A stretch of DNA of 64,000 nt from Christiangramia aestuarii (GCF_009735585.1 NZ_VJVW01000002.1:700210-764209); one strand, 5' to 3'. Counted from the first letter of the stretch, positions 26,249 to 36,275 are shown. Numbers and translations are program-made. The notes: generated from the letters alone by a model not told the origin.

Positions 26249-26713
26249 TTACAGCGTATGTTTTTTAGCTTCCTTGGTATTCCAGGAATTTTTGAACAAC
26301 TGCATATAAGCCAGGGTGAGCACCAGGCTGGTAGCAAAGCCCATAATAGCGACCACAAAAAGTACTATTCCTATACTGGTGTTATAATCTGTAATCCATA
26401 CAGTGATTAGATCGTCCAGGAAACCAGGGTTGAATTCGGTTGCGTAAAGTCCAAAAAAGATGGTGAATATAATGGTGGCGTTAAAACCTGTAAGCAGACA
26501 GGCCATAAAGCCTTTTTGATATTTAAATTTATTAGCTTTTTGTAGGCGGTAGTGCTTAATTGCCTCATACATTCCATACCCCATGATCACCCCGTTGAAA
26601 AGACTATAAAATGGATTCACATGTAAATTGAAAAAAGATAGAATTAAAAAATAAGCAATTAATCCAGCCGCGATCGCGACTCCATATTTTATTGGAATAC
26701 TTGATTTCCCCAT
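26249..26713 (-). CDS. DUF4199 family membrane protein
   Basis: A 154-residue protein with four hydrophobic helices (about 10-30, 32-50, 68-90 and 115-140). A short basic loop, YRLQKANKFKYQKGF, follows the second helix, and the pattern fits the DUF4199 family common in Bacteroidota. No function is known. It stands alone, 115 bases upstream of the rplU promoter region on the same strand, and is divergent from the M16 peptidase pair. The C-terminus ends in a basic cytoplasmic tail. Confidence 0.75.
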   Translation of the reverse strand: MGKSSIPIKYGVAIAAGLIAYFLILSFFNLHVNPFYSLFNGVIMGYGMYEAIKHYRLQKANKFKYQKGFMACLLTGFNATIIFTIFFGLYATEFNPGFLDDLITVWITDYNTSIGIVLFVVAIMGFATSLVLTLAYMQLFKNSWNTKEAKKHTL

Positions 26714-26881
26714 AGCATTTTGAAATTTTTCAAAGTAAATTTCTTAAAAATACAGCGGTTTTTGCCTTAATAGCATGTTAATTTTAACACATATGGATTA
26801 ATTAGTCTAATTCCGCTTAAAACCTGTAACTTTTCAACCGCAAACGTTACTAATCCCTGTAACTGAAAAAACAATTTAAAA

Positions 26882-28204
26882 ATGATTAACAAATTAAAGC
26901 TATTATCCTGTTTCCTCTTCGCGGGGGCAGCCGGATTTGCTCAGGAAGTTGAATTCACTGAGTATGAATTAGAAAATGGCCTGGATGTGATCCTACACCA
27001 GGATAATACCGCCCCGGTAGTTTCTACCTCGGTAATGTACCATGTAGGTGGTAAGGACCTTAAAAATGATAAGACAGGATTCGCCCATTTCTTTGAACAC
27101 CTGTTATTCGAAGGAACCAAGAATATTGGCAAGGGAGAATTCATGTCTATTATCAGCTCCAATGGAGGATCTTTTAATGCTACCACCTCTTTAGACAGGA
27201 CCTATTATTATGAAACTTTTCCATCTAATAAACTGGAACTTGGTCTTTGGCTGGAATCTGAAAGAATGCTTCACCCGGTGATCGGTGAAGAAGGTGTTGA
27301 AACACAGAACGAGGTAGTAAAAGAAGAAAGAAGAAGATCTTACGATAACCGTCCATACGGAAATGTTCTTCAGGTGGTTCAGAGAAATCTTTTCAAGGAA
27401 CATCCTTACAAAGATCCGAATATTGGTTACATGGAAGATCTTGACGCTGCAACCCTGGAAGAATTCAATGAGTATTTTGATGAATATTATGCTCCAAACA
27501 ACGCTACACTGGTTGTAGCTGGGGACATAGATATTGAAGAAACCAAAAAACTTATCGAGGATTATTTTGGACCTATTCCAAGAGGCAACGAGGTTAAAAG
27601 AAGCCTGATCGAGGAAAAACCTATTACCGAAACTGTTACAGATACTTTTTACGATCCTAATATCCAGCTTCCAATGTTCTTATTAGCCTGGAGAACTCCG
27701 GGAATGAAAGCAAAGGATGCAAAGGTATTAGATATGATCTCTACCCTTCTTTCACAGGGAAAATCTTCCAGACTTTACAAAAAGCTGGTAGACGATCAAA
27801 AGCAGGCACTTGAGGTAGCTGCGGTGAATCTTGCCTTTGAAGATTATGGCGGATATGCAATTCTAAGTCTTCCACTGGGTGATACCGAACTGGAAACCCT
27901 GAAACAAGAGATAGACGAGGAAATAACCAAACTTCAAACAGAAAAGATCAGCCAAAGAGAATTTCAGAAATTACAGAACACCTTTGAAAACAGGTTCGTG
28001 AACTCAAACAGCAGTGTATCTGGAATTGGAGAATCTCTTGCTACTTATGATGTTCTTTACGGTGACACAGATCTTATAAACAAAGAGATCGAAATTTACC
28101 GTTCAATCACTCCAGAGGACATCAAAAGGGTAGCGAACGAATACCTGAAAAAGAATCAAAGAGCTGAAATCTACTATCTGCCGAAATCGGATGATGTTGA
28201 ATAA
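26882..28204 (+). CDS. Secreted M16 family zinc peptidase, catalytic subunit
   Basis: A 440-residue exported peptidase. The signal peptide ends at GFAQ (21). The inverted zinc motif HFFEH is at 69-73, and the downstream acidic ligand is expected in ETQNEVVKEE (140-149). The rest is the usual pair of M16 half-domains. M16B enzymes work as two-part clamshells on short unfolded peptides. The next gene encodes a longer M16 protein without the zinc motif, so the two probably form an active/inactive heterodimer in the periplasm or on the outer membrane. The gap to that gene's likely start is 19 bases. Full family length. Confidence 0.92.
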   Translation: MINKLKLLSCFLFAGAAGFAQEVEFTEYELENGLDVILHQDNTAPVVSTSVMYHVGGKDLKNDKTGFAHFFEHLLFEGTKNIGKGEFMSIISSNGGSFNATTSLDRTYYYETFPSNKLELGLWLESERMLHPVIGEEGVETQNEVVKEERRRSYDNRPYGNVLQVVQRNLFKEHPYKDPNIGYMEDLDAATLEEFNEYFDEYYAPNNATLVVAGDIDIEETKKLIEDYFGPIPRGNEVKRSLIEEKPITETVTDTFYDPNIQLPMFLLAWRTPGMKAKDAKVLDMISTLLSQGKSSRLYKKLVDDQKQALEVAAVNLAFEDYGGYAILSLPLGDTELETLKQEIDEEITKLQTEKISQREFQKLQNTFENRFVNSNSSVSGIGESLATYDVLYGDTDLINKEIEIYRSITPEDIKRVANEYLKKNQRAEIYYLPKSDDVE

Positions 28205-28223
28205 CAATTTTAAAGAAAGTAAA

Positions 28224-30290
28224 ATGAAAAAATACCTATTTACCATAAATGCGATCCTATTTCTTGCGTTCTCAAGTATCGCCCAGATAGATCGCAGCAA
28301 GCAACCCGAACCCGGTCCCGCTCCAAAGATCAACCTGGAAGAACCGGAAACATTTACCCTGGATAACGGCCTGAAAGTAATGGTTGTAGAAAACCATAAG
28401 TTACCAAGGGTGAGCATGATCTTATATCTAGACAATCCACCTGTTCAGGAAGGAGAAAAAGCAGGAGTTTCCAGCCTTACCGGGGGGCTGTTAGGGACAG
28501 GCACAAAAAATACCTCGAAAGACAAATACAATGAAGAAATTGACTTTTTAGGAGCCTCTGTTTCTTTTAACTCTAATATTGTTAGAGCCAACACTCTATC
28601 CAAGTTTTTCCCACGAATACTGGAACTTGTTGCCGAAGGAGCCCTTCAGCCAAATTTCACCCAGGAAGAATTTGAGAAACTAAAGGAAAGAGAAATAGAA
28701 AACCTTGAAAGCAATGAAAAAGATGTTGCTTTCAATGCCAGAAGATTGAGACAGGCTCTTAACTACGGAAAGGATCACCCTTATGGTGAATTCACCACCG
28801 TGGAATCTCTAAAGAATGTTAGCCTGGAAGATGTAAAACAGTTCTATAACACTTATTTCGTACCAGAAGAGGCTTACCTGGCTATTATTGGAGATGTAGA
28901 TATTAAAGAAGTAAAGAAGCTGGTAAAGAAGAATTTCTCAAGCTGGAAGAAAAAGGCTTTACCTGAATCATCGATTCCTGAAGTAAATCCTGTAGAGACT
29001 ACGGAGATAAGCTTCCTGAACATGCCTAATGCGGTACAGAGCCAGATAGCCGTGGTTAATCCGGTTAAATTAACCAAGAACAACCCAGATTATTTCCCTG
29101 CTCTTATTGCAAACCAGATACTTGGTGGCGGAAGTGACGGTAGATTATTCCTTAATCTACGTGAAGACAAAGGATATACTTATGGCTCTTACTCCTCTTT
29201 GGGAGATGATAAATATGTTTCCTCTTTTGTGGCCACTGCCGAAGTAAGAAATGAAGTTACCGACAGTGCTGTAGTAGCTTTTCTGGATGAGATACATAGG
29301 ATAAGAAAAGAAAAAGTTTCGCAGGAAGAACTGGAAAATGCCAAGAACAAGTATGTTGGAAATTTCGTGCTTTCGCTTGAAAGCCCTTCAACTATCGCCT
29401 TCAATGCATTGAATATCGAAACGGAAGATCTTGATGAGGATTTTTATGAGGAATATCTTGAAAACATCAACGAGGTAACTGCAGAGGATGTGCAGAGAGT
29501 TGCCAAAAAATACTTCAAAATAGACAATGCCAGGATCGTAGTTGCCGGTAAGGGCAGCGAAGTGCTTAAGGGATTGGAAAATCTTAAATATAACGGGAAG
29601 TCAATTCCGGTTAAATATTACAACAAGAAAGCCGAGCAGGTTGAAAAACCAGAAGAAAAGAAAGTAGATGCTTCGGTTACTGCTGATAAGGTTTTTGATA
29701 AATATCTAAAAGCCATCGGAGGTCGTGAGGCTGTTGAATCTGTAAATAGCGTTCTTATGAATGCTTCCACTGAAATCCAGGGAATGAAGTTAGACCTGGA
29801 ATCCAAGCAAACTACAGACGGCAAGTCTTACCAGGCTATTAGCATGAACGGGAACGTAATGAACAAGCAGGTCTTTAATGGCGAGTCTGGGTATGTAATG
29901 GCACAGGGACAAAAAATGCCTTACAATGAAGAACAGATTGCAACTGCAAAAGTAGATGCCAATCCATTCCCAGAACTTAGTGTTAATGATGCTAAAGTTA
30001 CCGGAATTGAGCAGGTGAATGGCGAAGACGCTTATGTGGTGAAACTTGACGAAAATAATACCGCGTACTATTCTGTTGATAGCGGAATGAAAGTAAAGTC
30101 GGTTAAAACCGTCTCTCAGGCAGGTCAAACCATGAGCATCCCTTCACTTTACAGTGATTACAGAGAAGTTAGCGGAGTTAAATTTCCATTTATGATCGCT
30201 CAAAGTATGGGACCTCAGTCTTTCGAATTCGAGGTATCAGAAATCCAGGTCAATGAGGGAGTTTCTGAAGAAGATTTTGCGACAGAGTAA
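28224..30290 (+). CDS. Non-catalytic M16 family protein fused to a LolA-like C-terminal domain
   Basis: A 688-residue exported protein from the ATG at 28224; the frame is open to 28191, but only this ATG starts a proper signal peptide (ending SIAQ). Residues about 30-465 are an M16 domain in which HxxEH is replaced by a stretch around VSSLTGGLLGTGT. The substrate-clamping GRLFLNLREDKGYTYG motif near 305-320 is kept. After a Lys/Glu linker (about 470-490) comes a domain beginning FDKYLKAIGGREAVE that looks like the beta-rich outer-membrane lipoprotein-sorting (LolA-like) fold. It should pair with the catalytic M16 protein upstream; the tail may tether or bind lipoproteins. Confidence 0.85.
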   Translation: MKKYLFTINAILFLAFSSIAQIDRSKQPEPGPAPKINLEEPETFTLDNGLKVMVVENHKLPRVSMILYLDNPPVQEGEKAGVSSLTGGLLGTGTKNTSKDKYNEEIDFLGASVSFNSNIVRANTLSKFFPRILELVAEGALQPNFTQEEFEKLKEREIENLESNEKDVAFNARRLRQALNYGKDHPYGEFTTVESLKNVSLEDVKQFYNTYFVPEEAYLAIIGDVDIKEVKKLVKKNFSSWKKKALPESSIPEVNPVETTEISFLNMPNAVQSQIAVVNPVKLTKNNPDYFPALIANQILGGGSDGRLFLNLREDKGYTYGSYSSLGDDKYVSSFVATAEVRNEVTDSAVVAFLDEIHRIRKEKVSQEELENAKNKYVGNFVLSLESPSTIAFNALNIETEDLDEDFYEEYLENINEVTAEDVQRVAKKYFKIDNARIVVAGKGSEVLKGLENLKYNGKSIPVKYYNKKAEQVEKPEEKKVDASVTADKVFDKYLKAIGGREAVESVNSVLMNASTEIQGMKLDLESKQTTDGKSYQAISMNGNVMNKQVFNGESGYVMAQGQKMPYNEEQIATAKVDANPFPELSVNDAKVTGIEQVNGEDAYVVKLDENNTAYYSVDSGMKVKSVKTVSQAGQTMSIPSLYSDYREVSGVKFPFMIAQSMGPQSFEFEVSEIQVNEGVSEEDFATE

Positions 30291-30313
30291 AACATAAGAT
30301 TAAAGATATAAAT

Positions 30314-30342
30314 GAAAAGTCCCTATAGCAGGGGCTTTTTTT
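30314..30342. terminator. Terminator between the M16 pair and the DMT transporter
   Basis: An eight-base-pair stem, AAGTCCCT with AGGGGCTT including one G-T pair, around a five-base loop and flanked by A-rich and T-rich runs. It can act on the plus strand; its T-run overlaps the last codon of the convergent DMT gene. Confidence 0.75.
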
Positions 30343-31237
30343 ATGTTGCCTGTTTTCTAAATCTTGAAATAAGGTTTTTCGACCTGTTCACGATAAATAC
30401 ACCTATTAATATGACCAGGGCAGATATCAACTGCCAGAAACTGAAGACCTCGCCATCAAGAATTCCCCAGCCCAAAGCAACTACCGGGATGGTATAAGTT
30501 ACCGAAGTGGTAAATACCGGGTCTGAGATCTGTACCAGTTTGTTGAAAATGATCATAGCCACCCCGGTGCCAATTACTCCCAAAACAGCCACGTACATTA
30601 CCGACCTTTCGATCTCAACGTTGACAGGTCTCTCAAAAAAACCCGTGAAATATAAAATAAGCAAAGCCGGTATGAGTAATACCGAAAAATTACCGGCAGC
30701 AATTCCCAGGGGTGAAATATCGCTCATCCTTGTTTTCAGGATATTGACGTTCATGGCATAAAAACCCGCTGCCATTACTACCAGCAATGAATAAAGATAG
30801 TTCTGGTCTGGATTTACACTCGCTCCGCTATAGATAAGCCCCACGGTCCCCAGCAAACCAATAACTACCCCAGTCACCTTGTTCTGGGTAAAAACGGCTC
30901 TGAAGAACAAACCTCCGAAGATCAGGGTTAAAATTGGCGTGGTCGCATTTAGAATAGAGGCGATGGCCGAGTCTATTTCTGTTTCAGCAAATGAAAAGAG
31001 ATAGACCGGGAAGAAAGAGCCAAGGAAACCCGAAATAACGATCCACTTCCACTGCCTTTTAGAAAGCCTGCTGATACTCTTAAAACCAACAATCAACAGG
31101 AACAGGGCTGCGAAAATGATCCTGAAAGAACCTACCTGCGTTGCCGACAGGCCCACAAGTCCTTTTTTAATAAGAATAAAACTACTTCCCCAAACTATGG
31201 AAAGTATGACCAGGTAGATCCATTTCAGATTTTTCAA
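30341..31237 (-). CDS. DMT superfamily (EamA) transporter
   Basis: A 298-residue membrane protein with ten hydrophobic helices in two EamA halves (about 5-135 and 150-285). The opening KNLKWIYLVILSIVWGSSFILIKKGL is typical of flavobacterial members. No ATG is available; the start is taken as TTG at 31237. The frame stays open to 31300, but that extension begins inside the terminator of the SusD gene, which argues against it. EamA proteins move amino acids, metabolites or nucleobases; the substrate is unknown. It is convergent with the M16 pair. Confidence 0.82.
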   Translation of the reverse strand: MKNLKWIYLVILSIVWGSSFILIKKGLVGLSATQVGSFRIIFAALFLLIVGFKSISRLSKRQWKWIVISGFLGSFFPVYLFSFAETEIDSAIASILNATTPILTLIFGGLFFRAVFTQNKVTGVVIGLLGTVGLIYSGASVNPDQNYLYSLLVVMAAGFYAMNVNILKTRMSDISPLGIAAGNFSVLLIPALLILYFTGFFERPVNVEIERSVMYVAVLGVIGTGVAMIIFNKLVQISDPVFTTSVTYTIPVVALGWGILDGEVFSFWQLISALVILIGVFIVNRSKNLISRFRKQAT

Positions 31238-31287
31238 AATATAAAATTTTACGGCTGCGAAGATATATCTTAGTAGAGTTATAAAAA

Positions 31288-31317
31288 GAAAAAACCCCAA
31301 TCAAAGTTGGGGTTTTA
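31288..31317 (-). terminator. Terminator after the SusD-like gene
   Basis: A 10-bp perfect stem, AAAACCCCAA with TTGGGGTTTT, and a six-base loop, with an A-run on the left that becomes a T-run on the minus strand. It lies 19 bases after the SusD stop codon. Confidence 0.88.
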
Positions 31318-31335
31318 GTTAATATGTGATTATCA

Positions 31336-32646
31336 CTATTGTAACTGTTCCGTAAAGGGTGTAGGGAAAGCATCAATTATATTATCCCCATCGCGATCAA
31401 GAGGAATATAATTTTCATTTAATCTATCCAGCCTTCGAAGATCGATCCAACGATGACCTTCAGCTAAAAGAGAATAACGCCGCTGTCTCAGCACTTCCTC
31501 AATCAAGGCTTGCTCGTCAGTAGATCCTGAATAATCATCCAGACCCGCAGCATTTCGAACTATATTTATAGCCTCAACTGCCTCGTCGTTATCTATACCT
31601 ATATTAGCTTCAGCATATATCAGGATTAACTCCTCATTTCTAATAAGATAAACCGGGTCCGTGTTCTTATCATAAACTGCGATTTGATCAATAGCTGTCA
31701 GTCCATCAAAGCTAGTTGAATCCTCAAATCTAATCGTTTTCTCCTCTATTCTTAAATCGCCGTTTGCTGCATCAGCAACCCAGGTAGGATGTACCATAAA
31801 TTCCTGTCCAGACTGGAGTGGTACATGAAATTGGGCATTTAAGATATCGTTCCCTGTAAGACCAAATACATGAGCTGGGCCTTCGTAAAGATCTCCATCA
31901 AGATCAAGGAAAGATTCCTCTAATAGGTTAAGAACCATTTGATCATTATCTTGGTATAGAGCTACTCTGGCAGCTAAAGCCCTGTTGAACTCGCTAAAAG
32001 TGGAAGCGGTGTCAAATCCATCAAAACCTGAACTTAAACTCACAAATTCTTCGGTTCCATTAGCTAAATGAGCGTCAGCCTCATCCAGCAGACTCATAAT
32101 AGCAGTTAAGGCTTCCTCATAACTTACGTTAGGACCAAGATTATCTGGATCTGCGACATCTATCCTGATTCCATTATCATACTGCCTGTTGGCTACCATT
32201 AAAAGAGCATAGGCTTTTAAGGTTTTGGCATACCCATAATAATCATTCTTTTCTGCGTCGGACAATCCTGCTACAGAATTTTCGACAGCCTCTATTAAAA
32301 TATTAGCGGTCTTCACAACTTTATACCAGGCCGCATATGCCCTGGTAGTTAAGAATCCATTATTGTCTAAAGGGCCTTTAAGCAGCTCCCCGGTATAACG
32401 AGGGTCTACCCCAGAAAGATCGTAATACTCCCTTCCCAGAATACTTACGGTATCATAATGAAAAGCCAGATCATTTCTCATTACCGCCTCTAAACCTGAG
32501 GCCAGCAGCATAATGTCTCCTTCACTTGCACCTTCTGCAAAACTACTTACAGTAGGAGCATTAGGGTTTTCTATTTCATCCAGTTCACAACCCGAAAAAA
32601 TCACGAGTCCGAACAATAGAATGAACGATATTGATATTTTTTTCAT
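31336..32646 (-). CDS. RagB/SusD family nutrient-binding outer membrane lipoprotein
   Basis: A 436-residue lipoprotein from the ATG at 32646 (a GTG two codons upstream is less likely). The leader ends in IFSGC with the anchor cysteine near residue 20. The body is helical with the SusD-type C-terminal signature LRQRRYSLLAEGHRWIDLRR split over 385-410. SusD proteins form the lid on a SusC TonB-dependent barrel and bind glycans or peptides. The partner gene is directly upstream (12-base gap). No carbohydrate-active enzyme, SusE/F or sensor gene is near, so the ligand cannot be guessed from context. Confidence 0.93.
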   Translation of the reverse strand: MKKISISFILLFGLVIFSGCELDEIENPNAPTVSSFAEGASEGDIMLLASGLEAVMRNDLAFHYDTVSILGREYYDLSGVDPRYTGELLKGPLDNNGFLTTRAYAAWYKVVKTANILIEAVENSVAGLSDAEKNDYYGYAKTLKAYALLMVANRQYDNGIRIDVADPDNLGPNVSYEEALTAIMSLLDEADAHLANGTEEFVSLSSGFDGFDTASTFSEFNRALAARVALYQDNDQMVLNLLEESFLDLDGDLYEGPAHVFGLTGNDILNAQFHVPLQSGQEFMVHPTWVADAANGDLRIEEKTIRFEDSTSFDGLTAIDQIAVYDKNTDPVYLIRNEELILIYAEANIGIDNDEAVEAINIVRNAAGLDDYSGSTDEQALIEEVLRQRRYSLLAEGHRWIDLRRLDRLNENYIPLDRDGDNIIDAFPTPFTEQLQ

Positions 32647-32658
32647 AATCACAGTCTT

Positions 32659-35619
32659 TTAGAAGTTTACATTTAGGTGGAAATTCACAAACTTTGATGC
32701 CGGATAAGGTGTTACCTCAACGTTATTTGCCAGCACATTGTTACCGAAGTTAGAAACCTCTGGATCATAACTATTATAATCAAAGATGTTGATCAAGTTT
32801 CTTCCTGAAACACCAACCTTAATGTTGTCTGCATATTTAATTAATCCGTTAGGCAAGGAGTAGAACAATCCAACTTCTCTAAGTTTTAGATAGCCTGCAT
32901 CCTCAATATAAGGATCTGGATTTACGAATGCCTGACTTGCCCTATATTGTCCGTTAGTTAACTGTCCGTTTGGATCAAGACCAGTGTCATTATAATCCCA
33001 GGTGGTTCCAGCCAGGTCATATAGTAAAGTAGAAAGATTTATGTTATCTCCTCCTTTTTTCCAGTGCCATAAGAAGGTGAAATCAAAGTTCTTAAAGTTA
33101 ATTTCATTATACCAGGACATCTGGAAGTCTGGTTCAGCATTTCCATATACAAAGAACCCATCTCCTTCTGGATCTCTTTGAGCGATTTCCTCTGCCGTAT
33201 AGTCATCTGGATTATAGGTGCCAATGATCTGGGTAGCACTTTTTCCTTCCTGAATAAAGAATTGTCCTAGAGAGGCAGCAAATCCACCATTGGTAAAGGC
33301 TGGAACATCCAAACTGGTAACTTCAGATTTATTTTTCCACCATTTAAAGGCTGCATGCCAATAGAAATCTTCTTTTTCCATGATCACGGTGTTCAAACCT
33401 AATTCTACCCCCCTATTTTCAAGTTCTCCACCATTTACTACAAGCGTTGTAAAACCAGAGGATGTAGGGAATTGAGATTGAATAAGAAGATCTTTTACTT
33501 TTTTATTGTAAACGGAAGCCTCTAAACTTATTCGGTTTTGAAATAAACTAAGATCAAGACCATATTCCAATTCAGTCTGTCTTTCTGGACCAATTTCTGG
33601 ATTCCCCCTAAGGTTAGCAGGACTTAGTCCAGATGAACCATCTATGAACTGGGCGTTCATGAGCGAAAACCGGTCGTTAAAATTTGGGAAACGTCCCGCC
33701 TCACCATAGGCTATCCTAGGTTTAAGTGCGGTGATCGCATCAAGAGTCCAGAAATCGAACTCGTGCAGATTAACCGCAAGGTTGGCTTTCGGGTAATAGT
33801 TCATTTCATTGGCATCACCATTATTGGTAGACTTATCTCCTCTAACCCCAATGGTCCCGATTATCTTATCATCAAAATTGATCTCTTCCTGTACAAAAAA
33901 TCCCTTATCCCTTTGGGGCTGGATAATTTGTTGAGTAGATACGTTTGTAGATTGTCCCAGGTTGGTTTGTGACCCATTTAGTCCCGTAGCAACAGTAATT
34001 ACAGTATTCCTATCAAAGTCCTGTAAAAAGCTACCCGCCTGAGTTGTGAATGAAAGACCATTCTTCAGATTCAGGTTATGAACCAGGAAAGCAGATAAAT
34101 TGTAATTGGTGTTAACCGTTGTTCCAGAGATAGATACACCTCCTAATGAAGTAGGATCTCTAAAATAGGTTAAACCACTTGGGAAGATACTTGTAGTTCT
34201 CAGCGTATACTGATCAAACCCACCTTCAAGAACAATTTTAAGATCCTGAATTTCGGTAGCCAGTAATCTAATATTTGTTTTTGCACTTCCAATAAAACGA
34301 TTTACTTCTTCCCTGTTAGTAGTTAATGCTACAGTCTCAAGAACGTTAGAACCGGCACCTCCTTGAGGATAAACTCCATCTACAGGAAACAGATCTTCCC
34401 ATGGATAAGTGAATGCCAGGGCATATCCTACAGTACGGTTGGCATTACCATTATTAAAGAACCCTCTGTCAGATTGAGAATTAATATAATTAGTAGTTAC
34501 ATATAAATCCAGCCAATCATTGAATCTTTGGCCTATATTCAATCTCACCGAACTCTTTTTATATCCTGTATTTTCTACCAAACCTGGCTCATCTCTGTGT
34601 GTTGCCCCGAAGAAATAATCTGTCCTTTCGTTTGCTCCAGAGGTAGAAAAACGGGTAGTAGTAGAAACAACAGTATTATCAAATAACTCAGCTTCATAAT
34701 CTGTCAAAGTTGGATTGTTAGGTCCACCAAGCGCTGTAATTTGCTCCTGAGTATAATCTCTAAGGCCCAAAAGCTGAGTTGGACTTCTAAGTCCTATCAC
34801 CTGTGAAAAGTTGGTCCTCGGGTCTCCACGTTTTCCTCGCTTGGTAGTTATAATCACAACCCCACCAGCGGCACGAGATCCATATATTGCAGCAGCCGAG
34901 GCTCCTTTCAGGATTTCAACATTCGCAATGTCTTCCGGATCGATATCAGCGATACGGTTCGAAGCATCATCCTGGGTATTCGAAGGGTTACCTCCACCTG
35001 CCGCCTGGCTCACAATGTTATTACCAAGACTAATTGAAGAGTTATCTACATAAACCCCATCTACGATAAATAAAGGCTGCTGATCTCCAAAAATCGAGGT
35101 CACCCCACGTAATCGCATAGAAATACCACCCCCTGGGGCACCAGAGTTCGCCTTAATTTCGGCTCCATTGAATTTACCCGAAAGCGCAGCATCCATTCCT
35201 GACTGAACGGTAACCCCGGTCAATTCATTCGCGGAAATTGATGCTACAGCATTGGCGGCATTAGCCCTTTTGGTAGAAGATGCTAAACCGGTAACTATTA
35301 CCTCATCCAGAGCTGCAGCAGACTCCTTGAATCTCACAGTTAAAGGCGAGTTTTCGGTCACGTTTATTTCTTGTGTTTCAAATCCTAAGTAAGAAAAGAC
35401 TAAGGTTGTGGGGAGTGATTCGACAGTAATGGTGAAATTACCTTCAAAATCACTGGTGGTTCCATTATTTGTTCCTTTTTCGATCACATTAACGAAGGGC
35501 ACAATAGCTCCTGTATCATCGTTAATTGTTCTACCTTCGAGTACTTCTTGGGAAAGTAATAGCGAAGGAAACAGAAGAAATAAAACCACTTTGAAATAAT
35601 CCAAAGAAATTTGCTTCAT
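32659..35619 (-). CDS. SusC/RagA family TonB-dependent outer membrane transporter
   Basis: A 986-residue TonB-dependent transporter. It has a signal peptide (about 1-23), a carboxypeptidase-regulatory-like domain (25-105), a plug (about 115-260) with the SusC signature YGSRAAGGVVIITTKRG (246-262), and a beta-barrel ending in the aromatic C-terminus NLNVNF. SusC imports oligomers captured by SusD using TonB energy. The 986 residues are typical of the family. It is first in a two-gene unit with the SusD gene. No anti-sigma or ECF sigma genes flank it, and its N-terminal extension lacks the STN signalling domain, so trans-envelope signalling is not indicated. Confidence 0.95.
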   Translation of the reverse strand: MKQISLDYFKVVLFLLFPSLLLSQEVLEGRTINDDTGAIVPFVNVIEKGTNNGTTSDFEGNFTITVESLPTTLVFSYLGFETQEINVTENSPLTVRFKESAAALDEVIVTGLASSTKRANAANAVASISANELTGVTVQSGMDAALSGKFNGAEIKANSGAPGGGISMRLRGVTSIFGDQQPLFIVDGVYVDNSSISLGNNIVSQAAGGGNPSNTQDDASNRIADIDPEDIANVEILKGASAAAIYGSRAAGGVVIITTKRGKRGDPRTNFSQVIGLRSPTQLLGLRDYTQEQITALGGPNNPTLTDYEAELFDNTVVSTTTRFSTSGANERTDYFFGATHRDEPGLVENTGYKKSSVRLNIGQRFNDWLDLYVTTNYINSQSDRGFFNNGNANRTVGYALAFTYPWEDLFPVDGVYPQGGAGSNVLETVALTTNREEVNRFIGSAKTNIRLLATEIQDLKIVLEGGFDQYTLRTTSIFPSGLTYFRDPTSLGGVSISGTTVNTNYNLSAFLVHNLNLKNGLSFTTQAGSFLQDFDRNTVITVATGLNGSQTNLGQSTNVSTQQIIQPQRDKGFFVQEEINFDDKIIGTIGVRGDKSTNNGDANEMNYYPKANLAVNLHEFDFWTLDAITALKPRIAYGEAGRFPNFNDRFSLMNAQFIDGSSGLSPANLRGNPEIGPERQTELEYGLDLSLFQNRISLEASVYNKKVKDLLIQSQFPTSSGFTTLVVNGGELENRGVELGLNTVIMEKEDFYWHAAFKWWKNKSEVTSLDVPAFTNGGFAASLGQFFIQEGKSATQIIGTYNPDDYTAEEIAQRDPEGDGFFVYGNAEPDFQMSWYNEINFKNFDFTFLWHWKKGGDNINLSTLLYDLAGTTWDYNDTGLDPNGQLTNGQYRASQAFVNPDPYIEDAGYLKLREVGLFYSLPNGLIKYADNIKVGVSGRNLINIFDYNSYDPEVSNFGNNVLANNVEVTPYPASKFVNFHLNVNF

Positions 35620-35708
35620 AATTGCTAATTTTTAGTTTGTTTTAACAATTATAAACATTTTTCTTAATATTTAAACATTTATACTGAGGGTATTACAAAC
35701 AATCGCTG

Positions 35709-36275
35709 TTAATAATTCCAACGAAGACTTTCCATCAGGTGCCGGATATCCTTCTTTAAGTAATCGGCTGCGGGTACTATGGAATCGAAATTTGGAAGAC
35801 TGTTGAAGTAAACAGAACCGGTTAGAAAATGCTCCGTACTATCGGTAAGGTAGAATTGAGCCTGGGAAGCCGCATCGCCGTCTACCTGGTAAAACATCCC
35901 GTAAGTTTTATGAATATCATTGGTATATACATCACCCTCGATAACATCTGCCTTGATGGTATGTTGTAAAGGAAGTTTCTGAGCATCGGCAAGCAATGAA
36001 TCAAGATTATTCTTCACCGGCTGATAGGTAATAAAGACAGAGCCGTTCATATCTTTATAATCCAGTTGTATCCAGCAGGGAATTCGGTTTCTGGAAGGAG
36101 CGATTTCCGCGATCTCGTTCTTATCAAAAGTATAGGGGCAGCCAATATCCACTCTTTCATATTTAGCCTCAGGATACTCCAGCGCCAGAAATCCCTTTGG
36201 TTTCGGCTTTGGATCATCCTTGCAGGAACCACAAGATAAAATAAGGCTTAAAAGAATAAGTTTTAGCTTCCTCAT
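35709..36275 (-). CDS. gldD: Gliding motility lipoprotein GldD
   Basis: A 188-residue lipoprotein. The leader has two cysteines near its end (ILSCGSC, Cys15 or Cys18), followed by KPKPKGFLALEYPEAKYERVD, typical of GldD. GldD is needed for gliding and surface adhesin secretion in Flavobacterium, with its exact place in the machinery unsettled. It overlaps the gldE stop by four bases (ATGA) and is the last gene of mutY-ssb-gldE-gldD, an arrangement conserved in flavobacteria. Full length, no disruption. Confidence 0.92.
   Translation of the reverse strand: MRKLKLILLSLILSCGSCKDDPKPKPKGFLALEYPEAKYERVDIGCPYTFDKNEIAEIAPSRNRIPCWIQLDYKDMNGSVFITYQPVKNNLDSLLADAQKLPLQHTIKADVIEGDVYTNDIHKTYGMFYQVDGDAASQAQFYLTDSTEHFLTGSVYFNSLPNFDSIVPAADYLKKDIRHLMESLRWNY

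Noticed and set aside
30341-31300. DMT transporter start at 31300
   Set aside because: The start would lie in the stem of the SusD terminator and uses TTG; a second TTG at 31237 gives the family N-terminus.
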